64,000 bases of DNA, taken from assembly GCA_964019415.1 (NCBI GenBank), contig OZ025886.1, positions 5,212,003 through 5,276,002 on the forward strand. The letters run 5' to 3'. This stretch comes from Ianthella basta. Taxonomy: Eukaryota; Porifera; Demospongiae; Verongiida; Ianthellidae. The notes under the pieces are model-generated. The model saw only the letters and a list, made by a program, of their open reading frames with translations, had not been told where the DNA came from and did no database searches. Positions 1 to 11,737 of this stretch are shown in pieces. Numbering within the stretch: position 1 is the first letter of the stretch; each line of letters opens with the position of its first letter. Both the position numbers and the translations under genes were made by a program.

Positions 1-237
1 CTGCCACTCTTAGTTGGAACACAGAAAGTGAATTTGACAACAATGTTAAATAACAGTAATTATGTAATTGATAATTGAATGAATAATAAAATTGAATATA
101 AAATATAATGATCAATCAATTATAAGTTACAGGAATTAAAATAATTTATAATGCATTAAATAATACTAATGACTACATCTAGGAATCTACTGACCCTACC
201 AAGCAAGTCAAAGGCAGGGGAACTCTTCGCAGGGCTC

Positions 238-909
238 CTACTCAGCTGTGCCCCGGATGGCCAAGGCGTTCCCTCGCTGGACTGTTACTGACAGTTGCTG
301 CAGCATGTACCAGTGAGCCATGGGCTCCCTTGTGGCTCCTCGAACCCTACCTGCCAGATCCCTGAGGAAGGTGCATGAGTCTGGACCGATCACACCTAGA
401 GTCTCTACTGCCACAGGTGCAAAGAAGTAGCTGGAACCGAGGTTGGCATACTTTAGCTTCTTGCGCCTTTCAGCTTCTGCTGCCACTGCCCCAGCTTCCC
501 TAGTGGAGATCTGTTGGTAGTAGTGGGCCAGGGTATCTGGGCAGGTTGCATCCCAGACTAGTGCTTTCCCCCCTTTCCAAGGCACAACCGAGGCACCATC
601 TGGGCGCTTCCCATCTGACCGATAAAGGCCAGTGGGCTCCAGGTGAGATGGAATTTGTGCCCCATCCAGGGACCTCTTAATCACATCATTGACACCTGCA
701 TGACGAGGGTGCCGCCCTTGCTGAATTGGCAGCTCAATCCGTGTGTGCCCAGCTCATCCACTAGGGATCCACAATATACACACTGGTGTGGTCAGCAGAG
801 AGGCAGGCCCAGGCGAAGTCCCACTGCGATGCGGACTGCCTCATCATCTAATCGGAGACCAAGGGAGGCCACTGGGAGAGCACTGAGCCATGCGCCGGTC
901 TCCCTATGT
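238..909 (-). mobile_element. Fragment of a non-LTR retroelement C-terminal region (Cys/His motif plus restriction-like endonuclease)
   Basis: Read on the minus strand, 684-238 is an open stretch of 148 codons. It contains a 'GKRPDG' motif, then 'LVWDATCPDT', an E/K-rich helix (AEAERRKKLKY) and 'FFAPVAVETLG'. This spacing of acidic and lysine residues fits a PD-(D/E)XK-type nuclease as found at the C-terminus of some non-LTR retroelements. Upstream on the same strand (about 700-900) another frame shows C-x2-C...H-x3-C, like the zinc-binding motif that precedes that nuclease in such elements. A stop and a frame change separate the two parts, and no reverse transcriptase is present, so this is a truncated, decayed piece. 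Family assignment is from memory of the motif pattern. Positions 1-237 are AT-rich with nothing recognised. Confidence 0.5.
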
Positions 910-3420
910 TGAATTGAAACTTAAAAGTTGACAACACTTGGAGTCAGTCAGGATGCTTCAATGTAGAGGAGGTTCTTTCAGGGTCAGTGTCTGTTGCTAA
1001 ATCCGGCAATTACACCATATCACCATCTTCTGTGGACTACGACTCACAGTACATTGCAAGACTGCTGTGGGTTGATATATAATGCAAGCAACAAGTATCA
1101 CATCAAAGATGGTGACTGCTACTTCACACTACAGCCAAGTGAGCTCTTGTGTTTGCATGTACTGATTGCACATGTGCTTGCAATTGTGTGAGCATGTGCT
1201 TGTATTTGTCTGTTGATGCAATATTCATAGTCATAAAGCAAATGCATTAATCTTTTGCATGTGTATTTGCTTTTTTTGCATGCTTACTTATCTGGCATCT
1301 CCATGTAATATTAGAATGTGCATATAATTTGATTGCTTAATTCATTATTAATGTTCAAATACATCATTAATTTATTTATTAAATTTCCTCATTAAATACA
1401 TATGTGTTTATTTCACTATGTACTCTGACATAATCAATGTTTCATGACAAATTATACTTGTCATTATTATTTTAATTGTCTTTGCATAATTATTATATAT
1501 AATTTATCACTATTACACAGTTTGTGCCGTTTAAAATAATGATAAAATACATCATTAATTTATTCATTAAATTTTCTCATTAAATACATATGTGTTTATT
1601 TATATTATTTTGCTGAACTGGCTGCCAGACCAATACTTATCTATTTTGTTACTGCAATTATTGTTACCCTATTAAACATTTACAATTCAAGCTGTTTATG
1701 CCTTATATGTAGCACCCTCAGCTCCTTTGAATGTAACAGCAGTTGAAATCACTTCGTCATCAATTACTTGGATATGGGATAAACCAGCAAACCATGACAA
1801 CAAAGTTACTCACTATCAAGTGTTACAGTACATATATTACTACTTTACTAGTGGGGGATTATTAACGTGACCACTGGATCATACTACAAGTGGACTGGAC
1901 TCTTTGCTAACACTTGGATGTGATTAAAGTACGAGCTGTGACTGGTAGTGAAAAGTATGGCAGTTGGACTTGGGAATGTGTCCACACTACTACCAGGTAT
2001 ATATTTATGTATGTAGTGTGTACTATACAGCAGTCATTGCGTCTGCACTGGTATAAGCTTATGGATTGCTGCATTATAATGTATTCACACAGATCCACCC
2101 ATGCCAAGTGTGTCCGTTGATAATAGTAAAATCACCTCCCGATCGGTGGTACTGGCATTGAGTGGGTGCTATCATGTTGGTTCTGGCAAGTACAGTGTGA
2201 GATATACATTTGCTGGTGGAACTGTGTTAACTGTTGAAACTGATACTTGCTGTTGACAATATGTCAACCACAAGCTTATTTACTGTCTACTGAAATATGG
2301 TAGTTTACATTTTGCAGGCATGTTTGTTGTTCCTTTGGTAGGTAATTGTGATTGAAAACAATGAAGTGCATTTCCGACAGCTACTTTCATATTCATTTAC
2401 CACAGCTCACCCTTCATGGTGTGGAAGCCAACACTACAGAGTACCTTTATCTGCTCCACACTGCCAACACACACACATTTCATGACTTGACCCCCAACAC
2501 TGCTTACTCTGTGACCATCACTGCTGTCAACAAGGCAGGGAATGGACCAACAGTGTCTGTGACTGTCACCACACAAGGTACATCAATGGTTCACAGATAA
2601 TGTAGTGAACGTCAACCCATAGCACATGCATGTATTGTTGCACAACTGTATACAACAATATATGTGTATGTATGTACATCATTTCTTGTTCCATGACACT
2701 GTGTGCACACTGCAGCTGCAGGGAACAAATCAAGAGTGTCTGAGACTAGTACTGTTGCCATGCAAGGGATCAATGGTGCAGGTATTTTGGCAAAGCTGTC
2801 ATGCAAACTCACCTATAGCACATGTACTGGTGAAAGACACATGCACTCACTTGAAGAAACACTGAAAATGTATTTATAGATATGTGCAGTGAAAACTGGG
2901 TAGGACAGTCACCTGTGGTACTGTAGAGGCTCATTGGTGCATCATACACGAACGCAAGCACTTTCAAGCTATTTTATGCAACATAAATGGTAAAGATTTA
3001 GGACATTTCAACCTGACGGTCTTCATTAACTGAATGGCTGAGCTATTGAGCTGACAAAGTCAGTCAGCTGAAAAAATCAACCCTCTGGTCAAAACATCCT
3101 GAATCGTTTACCATTTATGTTGCATGAGTTGCTCAAATATCTTTTTGCCTCTAGCCATCTGTGAACCAGTTAGAATGGCCATTTATGAAGAGGCAGCTGT
3201 AGTGCAGAGGTGGCAGACTTATACAGTGACCATCTTTGACAGGTTTCACTGTATTACATTGTTCCATGATATTGTGCACACTGCAGACATTTTGAAATCA
3301 TATAGTCTTGCAAACATGAACAGTAAAATTTCATATTGTAATAGTTGTCATGAGTAATGCTTTCTTTGCACTTTTCATTCACTGCAGTTCACGCATGCAC
3401 CCTTCACAATGACAGATGAC
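910..3420 (+). pseudogene. Decayed FN3 receptor gene (array remnant 0)
   Basis: Pieces of the receptor family occur in the correct order but broken. An N-domain exon remnant lies at about 913-1134 (compare 4180-4433) with an in-frame stop after the 'ARLLWVD' equivalent. An FN3-1 remnant at about 1714-1996 ends in a stop. An FN3-2 remnant lies at about 2093-2252 and is cut short. An open second half of the last FN3 lies at 2405-2577, followed by a short 66-nt exon-like piece at 2716-2781 that matches one in receptor 5 (45908-45973). DNA from 2720 to 3366 matches the intron before the transmembrane exon of receptor 5. No signal peptide, transmembrane or cytoplasmic exons were found. It looks like a composite remnant of tandem duplication, not a working gene. 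Confidence 0.75.
1358..1602. repeat. Pair of ~56-bp AT-rich direct repeats
   Basis: A segment beginning AAATACATCATTAATTTATT and ending near ATATGTGTTTATTT occurs at about 1358-1413 and again at about 1546-1602 with few differences, a spacing of about 188 bp. It lies in an intron-like gap of the decayed receptor copy. The rest of 1135-1700 is AT-rich with nothing else recognised. Confidence 0.7.
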
Positions 3421-3793
3421 AGTAGAGGTACCGTACATACATATACATGCTGTAATTGTCAATATAGAAGCTGGGATCAAATGGAGGCTGGGGCTTGAAT
3501 AAAGCCAGGGATCAGAGTAGTGATTCTTTAATAGAGGCTAGGTTCAAAAATCAAGGGTTGGGTCCAAATTGACGCTGGATCAGGAAGTCACACACTGGAA
3601 CTCAGATACCGGTAAGGCGATACCCTCTAGAAGAAATAGAGACCTGGGCTTCTATTCAGACTAATACAGTAAACACACATGCATGCACATGCATGCCCAA
3701 GGTACTACTTCAGATATACACATTCACACAATTAAGAAGTGCATTGCATTGTTTAGCACATGACAGTTACGTAACTGTAAACAACAAACAGCA

Positions 3794-3822
3794 TATTATA
3801 AACTTGGTGTGCGACTTCCTCA
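3794..3822 (+). promoter_or_regulatory. Core promoter of receptor 1 (TATA + TCAG initiator)
   Basis: TATTATAAA at 3794-3802 lies 28 bp before the A of TCAG at 3822, and the start codon is 22 nt after that. Receptor 3 has the same arrangement with the same 22-nt leader. The region upstream of it (3420-3790) shows nothing else recognisable. Confidence 0.55.
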
Positions 3823-3843
3823 GAGCCAATTGAGCTGTAGACG

Positions 3844-6800
3844 ATGGATCTTATTGTCGCTACAGTAACTGTTCTATTGCTGGCACAGATTAGTACATTT
3901 GTGACTAGTACCCACTACTGCAGGGAATACACACCAGGTGAGTACAATGTGTTAGGAGGTGGGAATTGATGACAACCACAGTTGTGACTTAATAACTGAT
4001 AAGCAACTAGTATAAAAGTGGGACCAATCAGTTTGGTACTGTATGTTGAATGCATCTGGGGCTAATGATGATGATTTGCATTGTGTACCTGCATGTACTG
4101 TAGTGGGTTGGGAGTCATGTGGAGGCAAGCCAACTGTTTCCAACAACACTGCAATTCTGAGTTGGATCAGTGCCAATGGCAGTTTTGGCCATAATGTTTC
4201 CAGAGCAGAATTGGAACTTACAAAAGTTGACAATGCCTGGAGTCAGATAGGATGCTTCAACCTAGGAGAGGCTATATCAATGTCAGGGAATGTTTCTTCA
4301 TTCTTCAATTACACTATACCGTCAAATTATGTGGACTATGACTCACTGTACATTGCAAGACTACTCTGGGTTGATAGTGCAGGCAACAAGCATCTTGTCA
4401 AGGATGGTGACTGCTACTTCACACTACAACCAAGTGAGCTATAGTGTTTTGTATACATATATACATACATACATAAAGTGTGACATGTTGTTTGATTCAT
4501 GGCCATGAACATCGCATGAAAGGACTTAGTTGAAAGAGCTGACTGTGTAAGAAAATATACTAAAGTGCATTCGGCAGCTAGCTGACTGCAGTAGCATGAA
4601 ACAACACCCAATGCATAACCTAATGCTGTAATGTAGAATAGAAATACATAATGTCATACACACAGTGCAATCTACTGTATGATAATTATGTGTTGTTTCA
4701 TGTATACTGGAACCTGTCTGCATATATCAGGCAGCCACCTGTGGGGCAGTTTTATATATAGTTGGCTTTTATAGATAGGTGGCTGTATTACAGAGGTAGA
4801 CTGCAGTGGTTTAGTGCTATGTTAGTGCAACTTGGGGGCAGGAGGTTGGCTAGCTGTTATATATAGAGAGGTTACTGGCTTGCAAAGTGACCTTGCATCT
4901 TTGATATGTGCATGCTGGGCTGGCTAGTGGACCAATAGCTGTTTGTTATTATACTGCTTTCCTATTAAGGTTGTTCACAAACCAAGATGTTTATGCATTA
5001 TTATGTAGCTCCATCAGCTCCTCTGAATGTAGAAGCAGTGGCAGTCACTTCATCATCAATTACTTGGATATGGGATAAACCAGCAAACCATAACAACAAG
5101 GTTACTCACTATCAAGTGTACAACGGGGCTGTAGTCAACATTACCACTGGAACATACTACAAATGGACTGGACTCTCTGCTAACACTCAGTATAGTATTA
5201 GAGTACGAGCTGTGACTGGTAGTGGCATTGATGGCAGTTGGAGTTCTTGGGAATATGCATCCACACTACCTCCAGGTATGTACTGTAGTGTGTGCTGTAT
5301 AGCAGTCATTGCATTTGCACTGGTAGCATAAGCTACATATGGATTGATGCATTATATTTCTCCACACAGTTCCACCCAGACCAAGTGTGCCAATTATTGT
5401 AGCAATCACCTCCAGATCAGTGGTACTGGCACTGAGTGGGTGCTCTGGTGTTGGTACTGGCAAGTACAGTGTGAGATACACATTTGCTGGTGGGACTGTG
5501 TTAACTGCTGAGACTGGTACTTCAAATTCAACACTAACAGTAACAGATTTGAGGGCAGAAATGCAATACACCTTCACAGTGACATGCGAGAATTCAGCTG
5601 GAGTGACTGGATCAAGTGCAACCAGAAATGCCAATACTTTATCTGAAGGTTTGTTAACTTGTGAATACTGATTAACCTTAACATTTATCTGTCATATCCT
5701 GAGCACTCTCATTTCCAGACACACTGCAGCCAATCATATCTTCCGTATCAATCAGTGATTCCTTGTATTCTGCTAATATTCTGTGGAATGCACCAAGTGC
5801 ACCGGTGACAGTGACAGGGTATGATGTTCGGATTGTGGCTCATGTGGGAGGCATACCACAGTCACCTTTAGTGTACTTGATGGCAGCCAGCTGGCACAGT
5901 AGAAGCTATAATGTACCACAGAGGTTTACACCTGAAACAGTGTACACATTCCAAGTGCGTGCACAGACATCAGTTGGTACAAGTCAGTGGAGCACACCTG
6001 TGGTCAGAAGTACACTGCCTGATGGTTAGTTGACTGGTGTTAATATTAAATTCATAACACTTATTGCATATTGATTCTGTAGCTTGCATGCTGATTAGTC
6101 GCCATAATTTGTTGTCAACTGTATGAATAACCTTCGCATGTTCTTACACATGTGTACATATGCAACACTTAATGCATTGTCTGCTTACCTATTTCAAATT
6201 GGCCTGTTTCAAATTGGCCATTTTTGCATCATATATTATTGTACCTATTATACAAAATAGCCCATCACGGTTCTACTCTATATGCAGTTCCTCTCCAAGT
6301 TGATGGATTCACAGCCTCTTCCCCCACACCCACCTCAATCACTGTGTCATGGAATGAAACAAATCCAACCATTCAGTATTACAAGGTGGGAGCATTGTGA
6401 AATGAACATTACATCTGCTTTCGTGGACAGTGTAATGCATTCAGTGCACATTTACAGAACTATTAAGTAGCAATATATCTAAAATGGAATGCTATCTGCA
6501 TGTGTATACATTACAGTATGTGCACAAGTTCATTTTATGATAAAGTGAAGTGCTATTACATATTATTAGCTTTAGTAGTTTGTAGGATCATTTCTTACTT
6601 CACGATTGCACATAGTATGTAACAGTGCATGTCTACGTATATACAGTTGTGTTTTTACTTTTTTTTCTGCCTGTAGCTCACTCTTCACAACGTAGCAGTG
6701 GACAGTAAAGAAAACTTTGATCTGTTCCACACTGTCAACTCACACACATTTCATGACTTGATACCCAACACTGCTTACACTGTGTCCATCACTGCTGTCA

Positions 6801-7760
6801 ACAAGGCAGGGAATGTGTCTATGTCACTGACTGTTGTAACTGCTTCACAAAGCACTTCAGGTGATTGGGTATATTTGTACAGCAGTACAACCTGTACAGC
6901 AGTGCAGTATTTGTACAGACATACTGTAGTATTCTGTCAGGTGTGCAGGTATTTGGTGGTAAGGATGGTAAGAAAAATTGCTCTATTATAACCAGCTCAG
7001 CTGACTAGCTCCTGGCCTTCAAAACATTAGTCAATGTCCAAAAGGATGTAAAGACAGTAGTTGGGTACAGTACAAGATCAAAACAAATCTGAGGCTGATT
7101 ATTCATTAAAAAGTCTGAAACTAAGGACAGCAACTAATTAGGTTCTGTTGTCCTATACAATCAGGCCAGATTTCAAACTCCATGCTATTGTGCGATGGTG
7201 ACCAGTAAGCATTGAACTTTTGCTTCTTACCTTCTCATGCAGTGTCTCCTCTAGTGATCACAACAGGCACACTTGGAGCTGTGGTTGTCATTGTGATAGT
7301 TGCAGTTCTACTTTTGGGGATTGGATTCACTCGGTTAGTTGTACGCTTTGCAACTCTAACCATGATGCTACCATGTGCTATATAGGCACAGTTCATTACT
7401 GAGTGCTTCACACCATTAGGTGGGTGAGCAAAGGAAAGAGAAGGAAACTCCCTAACTTAGATGATGACAACTGTGAGCTGCATGAGAATGTGGCCTATTT
7501 TACAACTTCTCACTATGAACACCAGGATGAAAGTTCTCACAAGGTGAAGGAGGATGGGTGCAACGAAGAGGACATTTTTGCCAATGGTGAACTCGAAGCT
7601 CTTGAGCTGGAACAAGCAACTCCTCGGATCCCATCTAGGGAGTACTTGCAGGAGGATAAGGTATGCAGACAAGTACAACTGGCTAGGAAGACAGTGGCAG
7701 CTAAGTCATTAGATGGCTGTGGGACTATCTATACTAAGGGAATTGGACACATGTGGACAG

Positions 7761-7852
<92 letters not shown>

Positions 7853-7856
7853 ACAC

Positions 7857-7905
<49 letters not shown>

Positions 7906-8966
7906 TGTCTGTACGTGTGTGCATGTGTGTGACTACAATCTACACAGAGAATAGACCTCTTGAGCTAAGTGCACATATATACATACACCTGATTTGTATA
8001 CACTTTGATTAGGTGTTCATATATCAAGAGATTTCAATTTGTCACATGCACCATTTGAATAAAATATCAATTACTTGTTCCTACCACTGTTGGTTCTTGA
8101 ACTCGTAGAAAGGACCAACTGTGTTTGCAAGTATACCAGTGTTTGATGAAATGGACTTTAAAGAGAAGAGTGGATGGTGCAAACCCACTGTAGCTGATGT
8201 GAGTTAATGCACTGACAACAGTGCATGGATTATATCCTGCAAGAAATTGACTGATTCTGATGTGGGCTTCTATCAAGCGAATGAACATAGCAACAGAACA
8301 AGTTGCAATGTCGAATTACTATTGTTTTACTGTTGAAGAAGGTCTTCGTGGCTGAAATGTCCACTTACAGTTTGTTCTGCAGCTAAGTTCAATCGCTTCA
8401 TAGATGCCCATTTCATGATCATCCCCATACATAGCAATGAGTCTCTACATATGGCATTCAAACAATTGATAATTGTGTTATACATAATATAATACAGTAC
8501 ATAGTATTACTACACACATGCAGTGTCAATAATTGGTATCCTTCCATTTCCCTTGCTACAGGTCATTTCTACAAAGCTGGACATGGATGTGGCAGTACTC
8601 TCTGACCTTGGCCCAGGGGTGTACTTCATGTGTCACAAGACCAAGGAGCAGGCCAAGTGGGTGGGGCTCTCACCTGACCTGTGCCGCACCTTGTGTGGCC
8701 TCTTCTTCCAGCTCTACCAGAAGGAGCGCTCCAAACTCAGCCCACTGGAGGTGGAGCTCAAGTTCTTCTCCCCTCTTGCTGCTGACTGGGACATCAAGGT
8801 GTGGACTGCAGAGCCAAAGGACCTAGTGCTGGAGAGGGCCAAGAAGATTGTGGAGTACAAGACCCTGAAGCCTCTTGGTCTAAATGCTTCCCTGACATTC
8901 ACTACCAAGGAATCGTGGGAGGAGTTCACCGGCTGGTTTATTGCTCAAAAGAGGCAGCATTCATAA
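3844..8966 (+). CDS. Receptor 1: type I FN3 receptor with novel cytoplasmic domain (794 aa)
   Basis: Inferred exons: 3844-3937, 4104-4433, 5009-5275, 5370-5648, 5719-6024, 6288-6385, 6677-6860, 7243-7333, 7420-7660, 8109-8198, 8562-8966. All junctions are GT-AG and phases agree throughout. Residues 1-22 look like a signal peptide. Residues 32-141 form a domain with CGG...PTV, GC, and SLYIARLLW...DCYF. FN3 domains span about 142-230, 231-323, 324-425 and 426-519; the last is split by a phase-0 intron. A transmembrane helix spans about 522-548. The cytoplasmic part has NVAY (Tyr codon 7496), an acidic stretch, TPxIPSREYL, a short exon with SGWC, and a 134-aa terminal domain. The Tyr lacks a hydrophobic +3 residue, unlike receptors 2 and 4. 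It is the A-type member of the first ~20-kb block, closest to receptor 3. Role (adhesion or recognition) is inferred from architecture only. Confidence 0.85.
7764..7902. repeat. (CA)n microsatellite
   Basis: A nearly pure CA array, broken once near 7847-7860, in the intron between the tyrosine-motif exon and the next exon of receptor 1. The matching intron of receptor 3 has a much shorter, broken array (28015-28068). Confidence 0.95.
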
Positions 8967-10570
8967 ATTTGTAACAACTGCAATTGAAGCATATATATAA
9001 ATGCAGTGTGATGAGTGACATTAGAGATTTCATAAGTATTACAGTATACATATGCTCAAGGTACTACGTAGTTCATACACATTTACAAGTAGCACAGCTA
9101 GGCTAACCCCAAATACTGTTTAGGCAGAGTTTGCACTGGATGATGTTGAATGATGTATGTAACTGAACTTTTGAATTCCACTTTTGACTTGAGTTCTAGA
9201 GCTGTGTGCATTCAGCATATTCATGAATCCTGGAGCAATGGCTGCATTCTTCATTGCACTGAGAATATTATAGTACTTGTAAATGTCTTTTGGGATGCAT
9301 GTGAATACCTTTAGACAAATAGTTTAGTGCCAACTGAATTTAGTGTTTTGAAATGTCCAGGATTGGACCATGGAGGGTACCAATTATAGTGACTTCAAGT
9401 TTGTTTGCATATGATTAGTTTTGTCAGTACAATGTGTTCTCTTAAGCTTTTCGATCACACTAGCCAAATCACTTGTTTGATCAGACGTTTTGGCAACACT
9501 ACGGTTGCCTTCATTAGTTAATAATGACACTTACAAGTGGGGGTGTATAGATAGGGATAGTCACATGAGGGATAGATGAGCACAGCAAGCAGGAAGAGCG
9601 GGAATGAAGTAGAGTGAAATGAGTTCATGTCATAAAGCTACAGAACCGGAAATGGGCTAAAAAGTGGGTGGGAAAAGGTAGTCAATTAATCTTTACTAAC
9701 TGATTGCCAACTCTGGTTATTACTCATGGTACGATAGATATGTTATATCTGATGGAACACATAGATCTGATTCCAAGTTAGTGCAATGTCAACGTCAATG
9801 TTTAGAGCTCATATGCTAGTGTGATGTTGAGTCATGGACATGCATCTACTAACAAATCATTGTGGACTAGGAAGAGAACAGGCCTGTGAACTAATGGCTT
9901 GCAATGGTTGCCTTAGTCCCACAAGCTGAGATGCAATGGCTCGATTCAGTACTTGTCACTACTGTTATTACTGACACGTGCAGCTGAGCACATTTGCAAC
10001 TACTACATGATAGGCACATATGCTTGTACCTATGTAATGTATAGGGGCATAGGGAGAGAGGTTTCAATGGGTTTAGAGAAACCCTATTCAAATGCAATGA
10101 CATGCAACAATAGAGCTAATAAAGTACAGTAACTGCACAGGATGTGTTAGTGCTAGCGCTGCTACTCCATAGCCTTTTCTGTAGCAACAGTGAAACCCTG
10201 AATGAGATGCATATGGTCACTGTGTAGGGTAGCCATGCACCTCTCTATATAAATAGCTAGCCTCCCAGACACCATGCAAATAGCACTAACATAGCACTAA
10301 AATATTACAGCCTACCTCAGTCAGTAATGCAGCTAACTCTCTATAAGGGCCAGTTACAGCTGGCCCATGCACAGGTGGCTGTCTTAGACAGGTTTAACTG
10401 TATTACACTTTAAGTCTCCATTCAATGTCATTTTCTACTTTGAAAATGTTCATCTTGCATTTGGTGGCCATTTTACTGATATCATATGACATCACTATGC
10501 ATCCAGTAAGGTTGCAAGCCTAGCTGGACCCTATTTTGAAATTTCTTGCTAACTCCCTATAGTGCATGTA
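8967..10570. other. 3' flank of receptor 1, duplicated at 29602-30900
   Basis: No gene is visible. The sequence after the stop codon is closely matched after the stop codon of receptor 3 (for example the stretch around 8970-9100 against 29605-29740, and 9880-10090 against 30600-30800), so it belongs to the ~20-kb duplicated block. A piece near 10305-10390 resembles a short dispersed repeat also seen near 4725-4800, 24740-24820 and 46100-46190. Confidence 0.7.
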
Positions 10571-10905
10571 TGTTGTCTTTTGAAAGATAATTTGCAAAAG
10601 TGCTGTTGACAATATGTCGACCAAAAGCTTATTTACTTTCCACTGAAATATGGAAGTTTGCATTATGCAGGCATGTTTGCTGTTCCTTGGTAGGTAATTG
10701 TGATTGAAAACAAATGCAGTGCATTTCTGACATCAACTTTCATATTCATGTATATGTTACGCTATATACTGCAACTCACCTTTCACAGTGTGGAAGCGAA
10801 CAATACAGAGCACTTTGATCTGTTTTGCACTGCCAACTCACACACATTTCATAACCTGATTCCCAACACTGCCTACTCCTTGACCATCACATTGCACAAG
10901 GGTTA
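10570..10905 (+). pseudogene. Remnant of last-FN3 exon of a receptor
   Basis: Positions 10600-10700 match 2258-2360 of the decayed first copy, and about 10783-10890 encode a broken version of the second half of the last FN3 ('NSHTFHNLIPNTAYSLTIT'). The sequence then departs from the family. It is an isolated exon fragment left by rearrangement. Confidence 0.7.
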
Positions 10906-11577
10906 ATTAGAACTTTATTATATACAGGCAGAGTTAACTTTGCATTGGTTGACACTGAAGTAAGTGTATGAATGATCATCATGCATTGTTAGTGGTTTCC
11001 ACTCTTGACTTGGGCTCTGTGTAACAACAGCTGTTCTATTCTTTGCACTGGGGTGCTACTTTTGCCCATGATGTGGCACTGATTACAGTCGAGGTCATTC
11101 TCTACAGTTTGCCCAATTTGATCATGCAGGGAAAACGCAATCAGCTGTATGCTAGCCTACAGCAGTGGGAGTATAGGCTATCATGCACATTGATAATTAA
11201 TTGTACTAGGACACAGTGGCTATATGTGCATGTAACCTAAGTCACAAAGCGCTAGAAACGGCACTGCAAGCAGTGTTTTGTTGCACATCAGTAATTGCTG
11301 TACACAGCATGTGGGGTGAGGCTCTAGTGTGAAAATGGAGAGAGCCTACACCTGTGGGTGAAGGATAAACATTACACAAAGTAACTTGAATAACTGACTC
11401 AAGGGATGTTTTAAATTTTTGCACTGCACTTAGTTCCCATTAGATACGTATAGTGAAGATGAAACACATGCCTGAGCAAGGAGGAGTGGCTATAATAGAA
11501 ATACATTTGGGCAGAACAATAGAAAACAGTGCCGCCTAATCATTATACACTAGAGTGTTGCTATATAGCACACACGT

Positions 11578-11619
<42 letters not shown>

Positions 11620-11737
11620 GCGCGCGCGCACACACACATACTGAAGAGCATGCTTATGGGCAAATCCTTACAATAAGGCACCATACTGAAGCAACACGAC
11701 CGACTAGCGCTGCAAAATCTGTCAGAGGATGACATCA
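10906..11737. other. Intergenic region with no recognised gene
   Basis: About 11270-11390 is matched at about 30828-30940 in the second block, so it is part of the duplicated segment. Apart from the CA array at 11581-11639 nothing else is recognised. Confidence 0.5.
11581..11639. repeat. (CA)n/(CG)n microsatellite
   Basis: CA array with an internal run of alternating CG (11617-11629) followed by further CA. Alternating purine-pyrimidine runs of this kind can form Z-DNA. Confidence 0.9.

Noticed and set aside
7403-8012. His/Thr-rich and Val/Cys-rich frames over CA/GT arrays (also 11529, 15905, 31405, 54444, 56004, 57011)
   Set aside because: Dinucleotide repeats translate to HT or VC runs in every individual; not genes.
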